Below, piece after piece: positions 1 through 5,431 of a DNA stretch of 8,777 bases. Both the position numbers and the translations under genes were made by a program. Origin of the DNA: Magnetovibrio sp. (GTDB lineage: Bacteria > Pseudomonadota > Alphaproteobacteria > Rhodospirillales > Magnetovibrionaceae). Location of the stretch: positions 1 to 8,777 of the forward strand of contig JAESUA010000144.1 in assembly GCA_016763255.1 (NCBI GenBank), given 5' to 3'. Each line of letters opens with the position of its first letter. The first letter of the stretch is position 1. Below the pieces are notes generated by a model. It was given only the letters and a program-made list of their open reading frames with translations. It had not been told where the DNA came from and did not search any database.

Positions 1-258
1 GCCGACGAGCCTTTTACAGAAGTAAAAGTCGCGTCCGGTTGGTGAAAAAATGTTCCCGGTCTTGGCCCTAGAATGGGTGAGTCATGACCGAGGATTTTGC
101 GCGTTCTAAGTCCTTGTTTCTACAGGGCTGGTTCGTCGTATCCTCGTCAGACAAAAGCATCACGAATGCGGCGGCGGGTGCGAAAATCCAGGAATGAGTA
201 TGGCGTCTGTGGCCACAAAAGCCTTTAGCGGACGTTTAGGATTGAAAGAGGACGGGTT
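1..258. other. Left-edge region without a convincing gene
   Basis: No ORF here has both a credible ribosome-binding site and a recognisable product. Frame 1 is open from the window edge to a TGA at 43-45 (14 residues), so the 3' end of an upstream plus-strand gene could finish here, but this is too short to identify. A 37-codon ORF at 84-197 has its only SD-like sequence (GGGTGAG, 75-81) just 2 bases from its ATG. I see no strong terminator hairpin with a T-run and no clear promoter; a TTGTTT at 114-119 has no good -10 element at the right distance. The stretch presumably carries the promoter of the gene starting at 259. Confidence 0.4.
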
Positions 259-690
259 ATGGCGCTTTCGGCCAGAGCCGTAGGTGTGCCTTCGGGGCCT
301 AATATTTCTTCCGGTCATATGCCGACCGGAGGGCGTAATATCGCGTCCTCGTCATTCATTCCCGTTGAAGAAGTCAGCTCTAAAACGGCTCTCTTGGCCG
401 ATCCCAACTATAATTTCCAAGGCTTCACAAAGTGGATGAAGGAACGGCAGCCGGAAACGCCGCAGCCGCCATCCAATTCATCGAGCAATTTTGACACCAC
501 ATCGACCACTTTTTTGCATCTGCTGAACCAAGAACAATTGGATGCGGACCCCAATACAGCGGGGAATGCAAAAGGTGGTGCAAGTTTTCAGGCGGTGCTG
601 ACTCGTGCCATTCGCACCTATGAAACCGTTGCCAAGGTGATCAGCAATGCACCGCCGCATTTAGGCGGCAAGTTTTCCGCTTCGTACTGA
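259..690 (+). CDS. Hypothetical protein, 143 aa, Ser/Pro/Asn-rich with helical C-terminus
   Basis: I do not recognise this protein. The start is well defined: the frame is closed by a TAG at 226-228, ATG 259 is the first start after it, and AAAGAGGA (245-252) lies 6 bases upstream. The N-terminal third (residues 1-40) is rich in Gly, Ser and Pro and looks disordered. Residues 43-62 contain a more ordered patch ending in FTKWMKER. Residues 64-84 are a Pro/Ser/Asn/Thr linker. Residues 108-128 (from ASFQAV to AKVI) look like one amphipathic helix. There is no clear signal peptide, no transmembrane segment and no cysteine. It could be a small cytoplasmic or structural accessory protein. The next gene on this strand starts about 300 bases later behind its own regulatory signals, so an operon is not obvious. 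That it is a real gene is supported by the SD, the length and codon use; its function is unknown. Confidence 0.7.
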   Translation: MALSARAVGVPSGPNISSGHMPTGGRNIASSSFIPVEEVSSKTALLADPNYNFQGFTKWMKERQPETPQPPSNSSSNFDTTSTTFLHLLNQEQLDADPNTAGNAKGGASFQAVLTRAIRTYETVAKVISNAPPHLGGKFSASY

Positions 691-699
691 GTTATCTTG

Positions 700-713
700 T
701 TGATTTATATCAG
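700..713 (+). promoter_or_regulatory. Possible FNR/FixK-type binding site
   Basis: The sequence TTGATTTATATCAG matches the CRP/FNR-superfamily consensus TTGAT-N4-ATCAA at 9 of 10 defined positions; only the last A is replaced by G. Such boxes are bound by FNR, FixK, Anr or Dnr proteins that respond to oxygen or nitric oxide. It begins 10 bases after the stop codon of the 143-aa gene and points towards the histidine kinase. A weak -10-like GATAAA at 757-762 would put the box centre about 62 bases upstream of transcription start, a position used by class I activators. Site and spacing are visible in the sequence; the regulation is inferred. Confidence 0.4.
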
Positions 714-873
714 CTATTTACGGGGCAGCCAAAACAGTGAAATTGCAGTGCCCTGGGATAAATGAACCCTGATCATGTACACCTGCAAAGCCTTGAACCG
801 CAAAGCAGCCGTTTTTGAAACGTGGTTAGGTGCTTGTTGTGCATCGAAAAATAGCCAAAAAATAGAGACTGTA

Positions 874-904
874 TTGATTATTGCTAATGGCTTATGCCTA
901 TTAT
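874..904 (+). promoter_or_regulatory. Possible sigma-70 type promoter for leader ORF and kinase
   Basis: TTGATT (874-879) resembles a -35 element and TATTAT (899-904) matches the -10 consensus at 5 of 6 bases. The 19-base spacer is longer than the usual 17, which weakens the call. Transcription would begin around 911, giving a short untranslated leader that contains the SD at 924-930. Confidence 0.25.
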
Positions 905-920
905 TTGGAACTTGTCCAAA
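904..920 (+). repeat. Perfect inverted repeat, 6-bp arms, 5-bp spacer; possible operator
   Basis: TTTGGA (904-909) and TCCAAA (915-920) are perfect inverted arms around ACTTG. The repeat touches the last base of the putative -10 TATTAT and ends 3 bases before the SD AAGGAGG. It could be a repressor operator covering the transcription start, or part of an RNA hairpin near the ribosome-binding site. Arms of only 6 bp can arise by chance; position rather than strength makes it notable. Confidence 0.3.
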
Positions 921-938
921 ATCAAGGAGGCATTCTTT

Positions 939-998
939 TTGGCCATATATATTTCCCACTCCCGATTCGTCTTGTTGGTTGAGTGGCACGTTGAATGA
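939..998 (+). CDS. Possible 19-aa leader peptide coupled to the histidine kinase
   Basis: A near-ideal SD, AAGGAGG (924-930), lies 8 bases upstream of a TTG at 939. It is too far (64 bases) from the kinase ATG to serve that start, and the kinase frame is closed by a TGA at 992-994. Reading from TTG 939 gives the 19-residue peptide MAIYISHSRFVLLVEWHVE. Its TGA (996-998) overlaps the kinase ATG (995-997) as ATGA, the usual arrangement for translational coupling. This explains a strong SD that would otherwise have no gene. The peptide has no recognised family and no obvious run of a regulatory amino acid. The SD and overlap are seen directly; translation is inferred. Confidence 0.35.
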   Translation: MAIYISHSRFVLLVEWHVE

Positions 999-3856
999 AC
1001 GATAAAAAATTCCGAAACATATTTTCGACAGCAAATGTTTCGACCGTTGTTTTCGCAGGGCTGATTTCCGCTGTAATTTTATTGTTGGCCCAACAGATGA
1101 TGCAGGACTCATTGAGACGACTGCAATCAGAGCAACGTATCTCCGTACTGAATGAAATGTCTTCCATACGCGCCAAGCTGGAAGGGGCCGTCAACAATAG
1201 CATGGGGTTGTTGAAGGGGGCTGCTTCGTTCATCAGCTACAAACCAAACGCCAGCCAACAAGAGTTTGCTTCGTTTGCCCGTACACTGATCGCTGAACAC
1301 CCTCAAATTCGCAACGTCGGGGCTGCGCCTGATTTTGTTATTCGGTTGATATATCCCCTTGAAGGGAATGAAAAGGCCATCGGTCTGGATTATCGCAAGA
1401 TGCCTGCTCAGTTTGATGCTGCTGAACGTGCGATGAAAACCCGTAAGATGGCGCTTTCCGGTCTCGTTAACCTTGCCCAAGGTGGAGCGGGATTTATTGG
1501 CCGAGTTCCTGTCTTTATAGGCGAGGAAAATAGCACGTTTTGGGGATTGGTTTCCGGGGTCATCGATGTCCCTACCCTTTATGAAATTGCCGGGCTTTCA
1601 GATGAGAATCTCAGGCTGAAAATTGCCATTCAGGGGCAAGACGCACGGGGCAAGAAAGGAGCCGTCTTCTATGGTGAAAAAACCAGGATAGGCGACACTC
1701 CTCTTTCTCTAAAAATCAAAGTTCCTAATGCTGAGTGGCTGCTCATCGCAGAACCTAAAATCGGTTGGCTGGACCGTCACCCAAACAGCAGCCGGTACGA
1801 TCTGATCTCCCTATTGTTTTTGATAACGACCCTAATCGTGACCCTCGCGATTATTTACTATCGTCATGAAAAAAACAGATCACAATTCGCCATTTACAAG
1901 AGCGAAAAGCGTATGGGTGAAGTCATCTGGGGCACCAATGTCGGCACCTGGGAATGGAATATCCAGACCGGCGAAATGATCTTCAATGAACGTTGGGCCG
2001 AAATTGTTGGCCACAGCCTTGAAGAATTGTCCCCCATCAGCATTGAGACCTGGCAAGGCCTTGTTCACCCGGACGATCTAAAACAGTCCGGAGAATTGCT
2101 GGAAAAGAACTTCTCCGGTGAGTTGGCTAATTACGAATGCGAAGTCCGTATGCGCCATAAAAACGGCGCATGGGTCAGTGTATTGATCCGCGGAAAGGTC
2201 GTCGAATGGACGAAAGATGGCAAACCCTGGCGCATGTCAGGAACCCATGCCGATATCACCAAGCGTAAAAACGCCGAGAAGGCGCTGGAGGAAAGTGAGA
2301 ATCGTTACCGCCGCTTGGTCGAGCAGACACAAACTGAGTATTTCATATACTCCCACGGTGCCGATGGCGTGTTTACGTATGTCAGCCCGTCTGTACAGAC
2401 AGTTTTAGGGTATAAGCCGGATGAATTTTGCGTCCACTTCACAACCTATCTCACCGATAACCCAATCAATAAAAAGGCTGAGGCCCTAACCGAACTCAGC
2501 ATTCAAGGTGAGAAGCGATCCACCTATGAATTGGAAATTTATCACAAAAATGGTGATACCCGTATTTTGGAAGTATCGGAAGTCCCGGCAACCTATACGC
2601 AGGGAAAGGTGCTGGCGGTTGAGGGCATAGCCCACGACATTACCGAACGCAAAAGGATGGAGGAAGAATTAAGAAAGCTGTACCAAGCCGTGGAACAAAG
2701 CCCTGCGACGATTATCATCACCGATACGGACGGTAAAATAGAATACGTCAACCCGATCTTTGAAGAGACGACGGGATACAGCATCGAGGAAGTCATCGGA
2801 AAGAACCCGCGTATTTTCAAATCCGGCCACACCAAGGCGGAGGATTACGGAGACTTATGGAGTACCATTTTGTCAGGGAAAATATGGCGGGGTGAATTTC
2901 TCAACAAACGAAAGAACGGCACCCTTCACTGGGAAGCCGCCTCGATTTCACCGATGAGGAACCCGGACGGGAGTATCTCAAAATTTATTGCCGTTAAGGA
3001 AAATATTACGAAGCAAAAGGAAGCCGAGGAGGCTCTGAAACATCAGACCGAGGAACTTGAGCGCAATTTGGTCGAATTGAATGCTTCGAGGAGTGACTTA
3101 GAACTCCAGGCATCTGAATTGGCGGCTCTCGCGGAGAACAAAGCTGAGCTGATTGAAAAGTTAAAATACGAATCTGACGTTAAGGATCGGTTCTTTTCCA
3201 TCATCTCCCATGATTTGAAAAGCCCCTTCACCTCCTTGCTGGGCATGACCTATATGATGGCCCAAATGGCTGACAGCTTGAGCAAGGAGAAGCTCGTTGA
3301 ATATGCCGAAAATGTTAATGATGCAGGAAACAGAGTCTTTGACCTCCTGCAGAATCTTCTCGAATGGTCGAGGCTGCAAATGGAGGGGGCACAGCTGGAG
3401 CCTGAGGCGATTTTCTTGGAAGAACTGGTTCAGGAATGCATTGATATTCTTGAACCAATTGCCCAAGAAAAAAACATCACCTTGGTGAATGGCATTGTAA
3501 ATGTTTCTGCCTTTGCAGATCGGAATATGGTGCTGACGGTCATTCGCAATCTTATTGCCAATTCTTTGAAGTTTACCCCGTCCGGCGGGTCGGTCGAGGT
3601 GACATCTTGCGACCTTAAAGGCATGGTGCAGATCACGGTGAGCGATACCGGTGTGGGGATGTCTGCGGGTCAGGTTGAAAAGGTTTTTTCTCTGGATCAA
3701 AAGACTTCAACGACAGGTACTGCCGGTGAAAAGGGCACGGGACTCGGGCTCCCCCTTTGCAAGGATATGCTTGAGCGCCATGGGGGAAGGATCTGGATCG
3801 AAAGCACGCCCGGAGATGGATCAAAATTTCTTTTCACGCTGCCCATCATGACCTAG
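995..3856 (+). CDS. CHASE-PAS-PAS-PAS sensor histidine kinase, 953 aa
   Basis: An inner-membrane histidine kinase that should autophosphorylate on His and pass phosphate to a separate response regulator. Residues 15-33 and 269-289 are membrane helices enclosing a periplasmic CHASE domain (about 50-255) with the typical YPLEGNEKAIGLDYR stretch at 120-134. Three cytoplasmic PAS domains with PAC motifs follow, at about 306-428, 436-555 and 562-675. The third has GKNPRIFKSG at 602-611, a pattern found in redox- and flavin- or heme-type PAS domains, but it lacks the LOV cysteine. A Glu/Leu-rich coiled coil (about 673-728) leads to the HisKA domain with SIISHDLKSPF (phospho-acceptor H739). The HATPase domain has N-box N852/N856, DTGVGM at 884-889 and GTGLGL at 914-919. 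All catalytic boxes are intact. There is no receiver domain, and no response regulator lies in the window. ATG 995 is the only start close to the N-terminus because TGA directly precedes it; GAGTGG (981-986) is a weak SD, so coupling to the upstream mini-ORF is possible. The ligand is unknown. Confidence 0.93.
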   Translation: MNDKKFRNIFSTANVSTVVFAGLISAVILLLAQQMMQDSLRRLQSEQRISVLNEMSSIRAKLEGAVNNSMGLLKGAASFISYKPNASQQEFASFARTLIAEHPQIRNVGAAPDFVIRLIYPLEGNEKAIGLDYRKMPAQFDAAERAMKTRKMALSGLVNLAQGGAGFIGRVPVFIGEENSTFWGLVSGVIDVPTLYEIAGLSDENLRLKIAIQGQDARGKKGAVFYGEKTRIGDTPLSLKIKVPNAEWLLIAEPKIGWLDRHPNSSRYDLISLLFLITTLIVTLAIIYYRHEKNRSQFAIYKSEKRMGEVIWGTNVGTWEWNIQTGEMIFNERWAEIVGHSLEELSPISIETWQGLVHPDDLKQSGELLEKNFSGELANYECEVRMRHKNGAWVSVLIRGKVVEWTKDGKPWRMSGTHADITKRKNAEKALEESENRYRRLVEQTQTEYFIYSHGADGVFTYVSPSVQTVLGYKPDEFCVHFTTYLTDNPINKKAEALTELSIQGEKRSTYELEIYHKNGDTRILEVSEVPATYTQGKVLAVEGIAHDITERKRMEEELRKLYQAVEQSPATIIITDTDGKIEYVNPIFEETTGYSIEEVIGKNPRIFKSGHTKAEDYGDLWSTILSGKIWRGEFLNKRKNGTLHWEAASISPMRNPDGSISKFIAVKENITKQKEAEEALKHQTEELERNLVELNASRSDLELQASELAALAENKAELIEKLKYESDVKDRFFSIISHDLKSPFTSLLGMTYMMAQMADSLSKEKLVEYAENVNDAGNRVFDLLQNLLEWSRLQMEGAQLEPEAIFLEELVQECIDILEPIAQEKNITLVNGIVNVSAFADRNMVLTVIRNLIANSLKFTPSGGSVEVTSCDLKGMVQITVSDTGVGMSAGQVEKVFSLDQKTSTTGTAGEKGTGLGLPLCKDMLERHGGRIWIESTPGDGSKFLFTLPIMT

Positions 3857-3911
3857 TCGCCCCGCCTTGGACACCTTGCCTTGGACGGCCCCGTCTAGAC
3901 GCCCCGTAGTG
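3857..3911. repeat. Convergent spacer built from short repeated words; no strong terminator
   Basis: This 55-base gap separates the stop codons of the kinase and the aminotransferase. CCTTGGAC occurs at 3865-3872 and 3879-3886, GCCCCGT at 3888-3894 and 3901-3907, and GCCCCG once more at 3859-3864. A perfect 10-bp palindrome CGTCTAGACG lies at 3892-3901 next to GACGG-CC-CCGTC (3884-3895). These could form small hairpins, but no T-run follows on either strand, so a classical intrinsic terminator is not supported. Confidence 0.35.
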
Positions 3912-5102
3912 TTACAAAACGCTGGCGATGGCGTCGGCCAAATAATCGACATTGGCATCATTGATTCCGGCGATGTTGATGCGGCTTGGGGGCGCGATGT
4001 AGATTGAGTATTCGGTCCGTAAGCGTTCGACTTGCTGTTCGCTGATCCCAAGAAATGAAAACATGCCTTTTTGGCGGGTGATGAAACTGAAGTCACGCTC
4101 CACGCCGCGTTGCTGCATCTTGTCGGCGAACAACACCCGCAAATCACGGATGCGGTCGCGCATGAGTTTGAGTTCGGTTTGCCAATCTTCACGCAACTTA
4201 GGGTCCGCCAAAATGATGCGCACGATGGCCGCGCCATGGGCCGGGGGCATCGAGTAATTGCCGCGGATGATGTTGAGCTGTTGGCTCAACGCCGCGTTGG
4301 CGCTTTCGCTTGAAGGGGAGACCAACATCACCGCGCCGGTGCGTTCGCGGTACAGCCCGAAGTTTTTCGAACACGAAACCGCAACAATCATTTCTGGAAC
4401 CTGGGCGGCGAGGGCACGCACGCCATATGCGTCTTCGTTGAGACCGTCGCCAAAACCTTGATAGGCCAGATCGACAAACGGTAGGAACTCACTTTTTGTC
4501 GCCAATTGTACCACTTCGTCCCATTGCGCATTGCTGAGGTCAACACCGGTGGGGTTGTGACAACAGCCATGAAACAGCACCACGTCGCCCGCTTTGACCT
4601 GGTTGAGGCATTCCATCATGTCGTCAAAGCGCACCGTACCGTTTTGGGCATCGAAATAAGGATATGTTTTCAGCGTCAGGCCCGCGCCTTCGAATAGCGG
4701 GGTGTGGTAGGCCCAGGTCGGGTCGCTGACCCACATGGTGGCGTTTGGCAGTGCGCGTTTGATGAGCTCACCGGCCATGCGCAGGGCGCCGCAGCCACCG
4801 GGCGTCTGCACCGTTCTGATACGGTCATCTTGGGTAGCTAGCGCTTCAGCGCCAAAGACAACCGTGGTCATGGCGTCATTAAAGCCTGCATCACCGGCGG
4901 GGCCGATGTAGGCTTTGGTGGTCTCTTCATCCAAACAAACCTGTTCGGCCAGTTTGACGGCGCTCAGCACCGGGGTGTTGCCCGTAGGGTCTTTGTAGAC
5001 GCCAACGCCCAAGTCAACCTTGTGCGGATTGGTGTCGGTGCGAAAGGCCGCCATCAAACCGAGAATCGGATCGGCGGGCAGTTGAGCGAATTTTTCAAAC
5101 AT
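3912..5102 (-). CDS. Class I aminotransferase, aspartate/aromatic (AspC/TyrB) family, 396 aa
   Basis: A pyridoxal-phosphate enzyme moving an amino group from aspartate or aromatic amino acids to 2-oxoglutarate in the cytoplasm, probably as a homodimer. It aligns along its whole length with E. coli AspC from memory and has the same length. Key residues are in place: PLP lysine K246 in SCSKNFGLY, D211 and Y214 in FVDLAYQGF, N183 in HNPTG, W130, R280 in IIRGNYS, and R374 in PPSRINIAG, which binds the substrate alpha-carboxylate. Positions that help separate aspartate- from aromatic-preferring enzymes are mixed: 64 is Ala (Asn in AspC), 104 is Cys (Thr in AspC) and 285 is Met (Asn in AspC, Ser in TyrB). 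Specificity therefore cannot be read off. The divergent neighbour paaK suggests a role with aromatic amino acids, but a general aspartate aminotransferase is equally possible. AAGTGAG lies 8 bases before the ATG and overlaps the stop of a small upstream ORF. Confidence 0.93.
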   Translation of the reverse strand: MFEKFAQLPADPILGLMAAFRTDTNPHKVDLGVGVYKDPTGNTPVLSAVKLAEQVCLDEETTKAYIGPAGDAGFNDAMTTVVFGAEALATQDDRIRTVQTPGGCGALRMAGELIKRALPNATMWVSDPTWAYHTPLFEGAGLTLKTYPYFDAQNGTVRFDDMMECLNQVKAGDVVLFHGCCHNPTGVDLSNAQWDEVVQLATKSEFLPFVDLAYQGFGDGLNEDAYGVRALAAQVPEMIVAVSCSKNFGLYRERTGAVMLVSPSSESANAALSQQLNIIRGNYSMPPAHGAAIVRIILADPKLREDWQTELKLMRDRIRDLRVLFADKMQQRGVERDFSFITRQKGMFSFLGISEQQVERLRTEYSIYIAPPSRINIAGINDANVDYLADAIASVL

Positions 5103-5111
5103 ATTTGCGTC

Positions 5112-5243
5112 TCACTTGAGGTTGAGAAAATTAAAAGGGGTATTTACGGCCGCCACGTTCCAGCGTGACCCAACGATTTTTTGTGTAATTTTCAAGCGAG
5201 TACCGTACCGCCCGTACAGCTCGAAAAGAGAGGATTGGGTCAT
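5112..5243 (-). CDS. Possible small ORF, 43 aa, upstream of the aminotransferase
   Basis: A 43-codon ORF starts with ATG 5 bases after a GGAG and ends with a TGA 9 bases before the aminotransferase ATG. Its TGA lies inside AAGTGAG, the likely SD of the aminotransferase, so translation of the two could be coupled. The peptide starts MTQSSLFELYGRYG and ends PFNFLNLK. It holds six aromatic residues in 43 (F7, Y10, Y13, W28, F37, F39) and many Lys/Arg, with no membrane helix or known motif. It could be a leader peptide, a small protein or chance. A longer version from a GTG at 5360 has no good SD and is less likely. I do not recognise it. Confidence 0.3.
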   Translation of the reverse strand: MTQSSLFELYGRYGTRLKITQKIVGSRWNVAAVNTPFNFLNLK

Positions 5244-5285
5244 GTTAACTCCGTATTTTTTAGAACCATACCAATATGTTGCGTG

Positions 5286-5315
5286 AAAATAGCTGTATTT
5301 GTTATGTATGTTCAA
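5286..5315 (-). promoter_or_regulatory. Possible promoter for small ORF and aminotransferase
   Basis: Read on the minus strand, TTGAAC (5315-5310) and TATTTT (5291-5286) are separated by 18 bases. Each matches its sigma-70 consensus element at 4 of 6 bases. The placement, about 40 bases before the ATG of the 43-codon ORF, is reasonable. The elements are weak and the region is AT-rich, so chance matches are likely. Confidence 0.22.
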
Positions 5316-5330
5316 GGCGGGCATGTAAAT

Positions 5331-5339
5331 TGTAATAAT
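5331..5339 (+). promoter_or_regulatory. Possible extended -10 promoter element for paaK
   Basis: TGTAATAAT is a TGN followed by AATAAT, which matches the -10 consensus at 5 of 6 bases. Its upstream partner TTCAAG (5311-5316, 17-base spacer) is a poor -35, as is common with extended -10 promoters. Transcription would start near 5346, about 85 bases before the paaK start. It overlaps the region of the possible minus-strand promoter, so the two divergent genes may share control. Confidence 0.25.
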
Positions 5340-5351
5340 GACTGTTCCCAG

Positions 5352-5383
5352 GCGTGTCACATTTTGCCATAGTCCTCACACGC
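5352..5383 (+). repeat. Inverted repeat GCGTGT-N20-ACACGC in the paaK leader
   Basis: GCGTGT (5352-5357) and ACACGC (5378-5383) are perfect inverted arms 20 bases apart, just downstream of the possible paaK transcription start. The right arm's ACAC can also pair with GTGT at 5386-5389, giving an alternative small hairpin. This could be a dimeric regulator site or leader RNA structure. Six-bp arms with a long spacer are weak evidence. Confidence 0.2.
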
Positions 5384-5415
5384 TGGTGTTTAAATTTTAC
5401 ATCGGCACGCCAGAA

Positions 5416-5427
5416 GAAAGGGGGGGG
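5416..5427 (+). promoter_or_regulatory. Ribosome-binding site of paaK containing a G8 run
   Basis: GAAAGGGGGGGG ends 4 bases before ATG 5432 and fixes this start over an in-frame ATG at 5354. The run of eight G (5420-5427) can pair with the anti-SD core CCUCC using G-U wobble. A homopolymer inside the ribosome-binding site could change length by slippage and so alter initiation efficiency without changing the protein. Confidence 0.6.
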
Positions 5428-5431
5428 CACC

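Larger units (their letters stand above)
691..994 (+). other. Intergenic control region upstream of the histidine kinase
   Basis: This 304-base stretch is AT-richer than the genes around it. From left to right it holds an FNR/FixK-like palindrome (700-713), a weak -10-like GATAAA (757-762), a TTGATT / TATTAT pair (874-904), an inverted repeat TTTGGA-N5-TCCAAA (904-920), a strong SD AAGGAGG (924-930) and a 19-codon ORF starting at TTG 939. No Rho-independent terminator for the preceding gene is evident. A 76-codon ORF at 775-1005 lacks an SD and has no recognisable content, so I treat it as chance. Confidence 0.5.

Noticed and set aside
1..45. Open frame from the window edge ending TGA, possible 3' end of an upstream gene
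   Set aside because: Only 14 residues are visible, with no recognisable motif; chance cannot be excluded.
84..197. 37-codon ORF starting MTEDFARSKS, followed by a 29-codon ORF (194-283) overlapping its stop as ATGA
   Set aside because: The SD-like GGGTGAG is only 2 bases from the first ATG, the second has no usable SD and runs into the 143-aa gene, and neither product resembles a known protein.
602..611. Third PAS domain of the kinase as a light-sensing LOV domain
   Set aside because: The photoactive cysteine motif is absent: the site reads GKNPRIFKSG, with Pro where LOV domains carry Cys. (Numbers are residues of the kinase protein.)
874..887. Second FNR-like site at TTGATTATTGCTAA
   Set aside because: Only the left half-site fits; the right half matches the consensus at 2 of 5 positions.
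907..930. GGAAC as the -35 of a general-stress EcfG sigma promoter
   Set aside because: No CGTT-type -10 element occurs at the required 16-17 base spacing.
775..1005. 76-codon plus-strand ORF across the kinase control region
   Set aside because: No SD, atypical composition, and it crosses the FNR-box-to-kinase regulatory stretch; it looks like random open frame.
5354..5431. 26-codon N-terminal extension of PaaK from ATG 5354
   Set aside because: The extension is unlike PaaK N-termini, has no SD of its own, and would be translated through the G8 tract that serves as the SD for ATG 5432.
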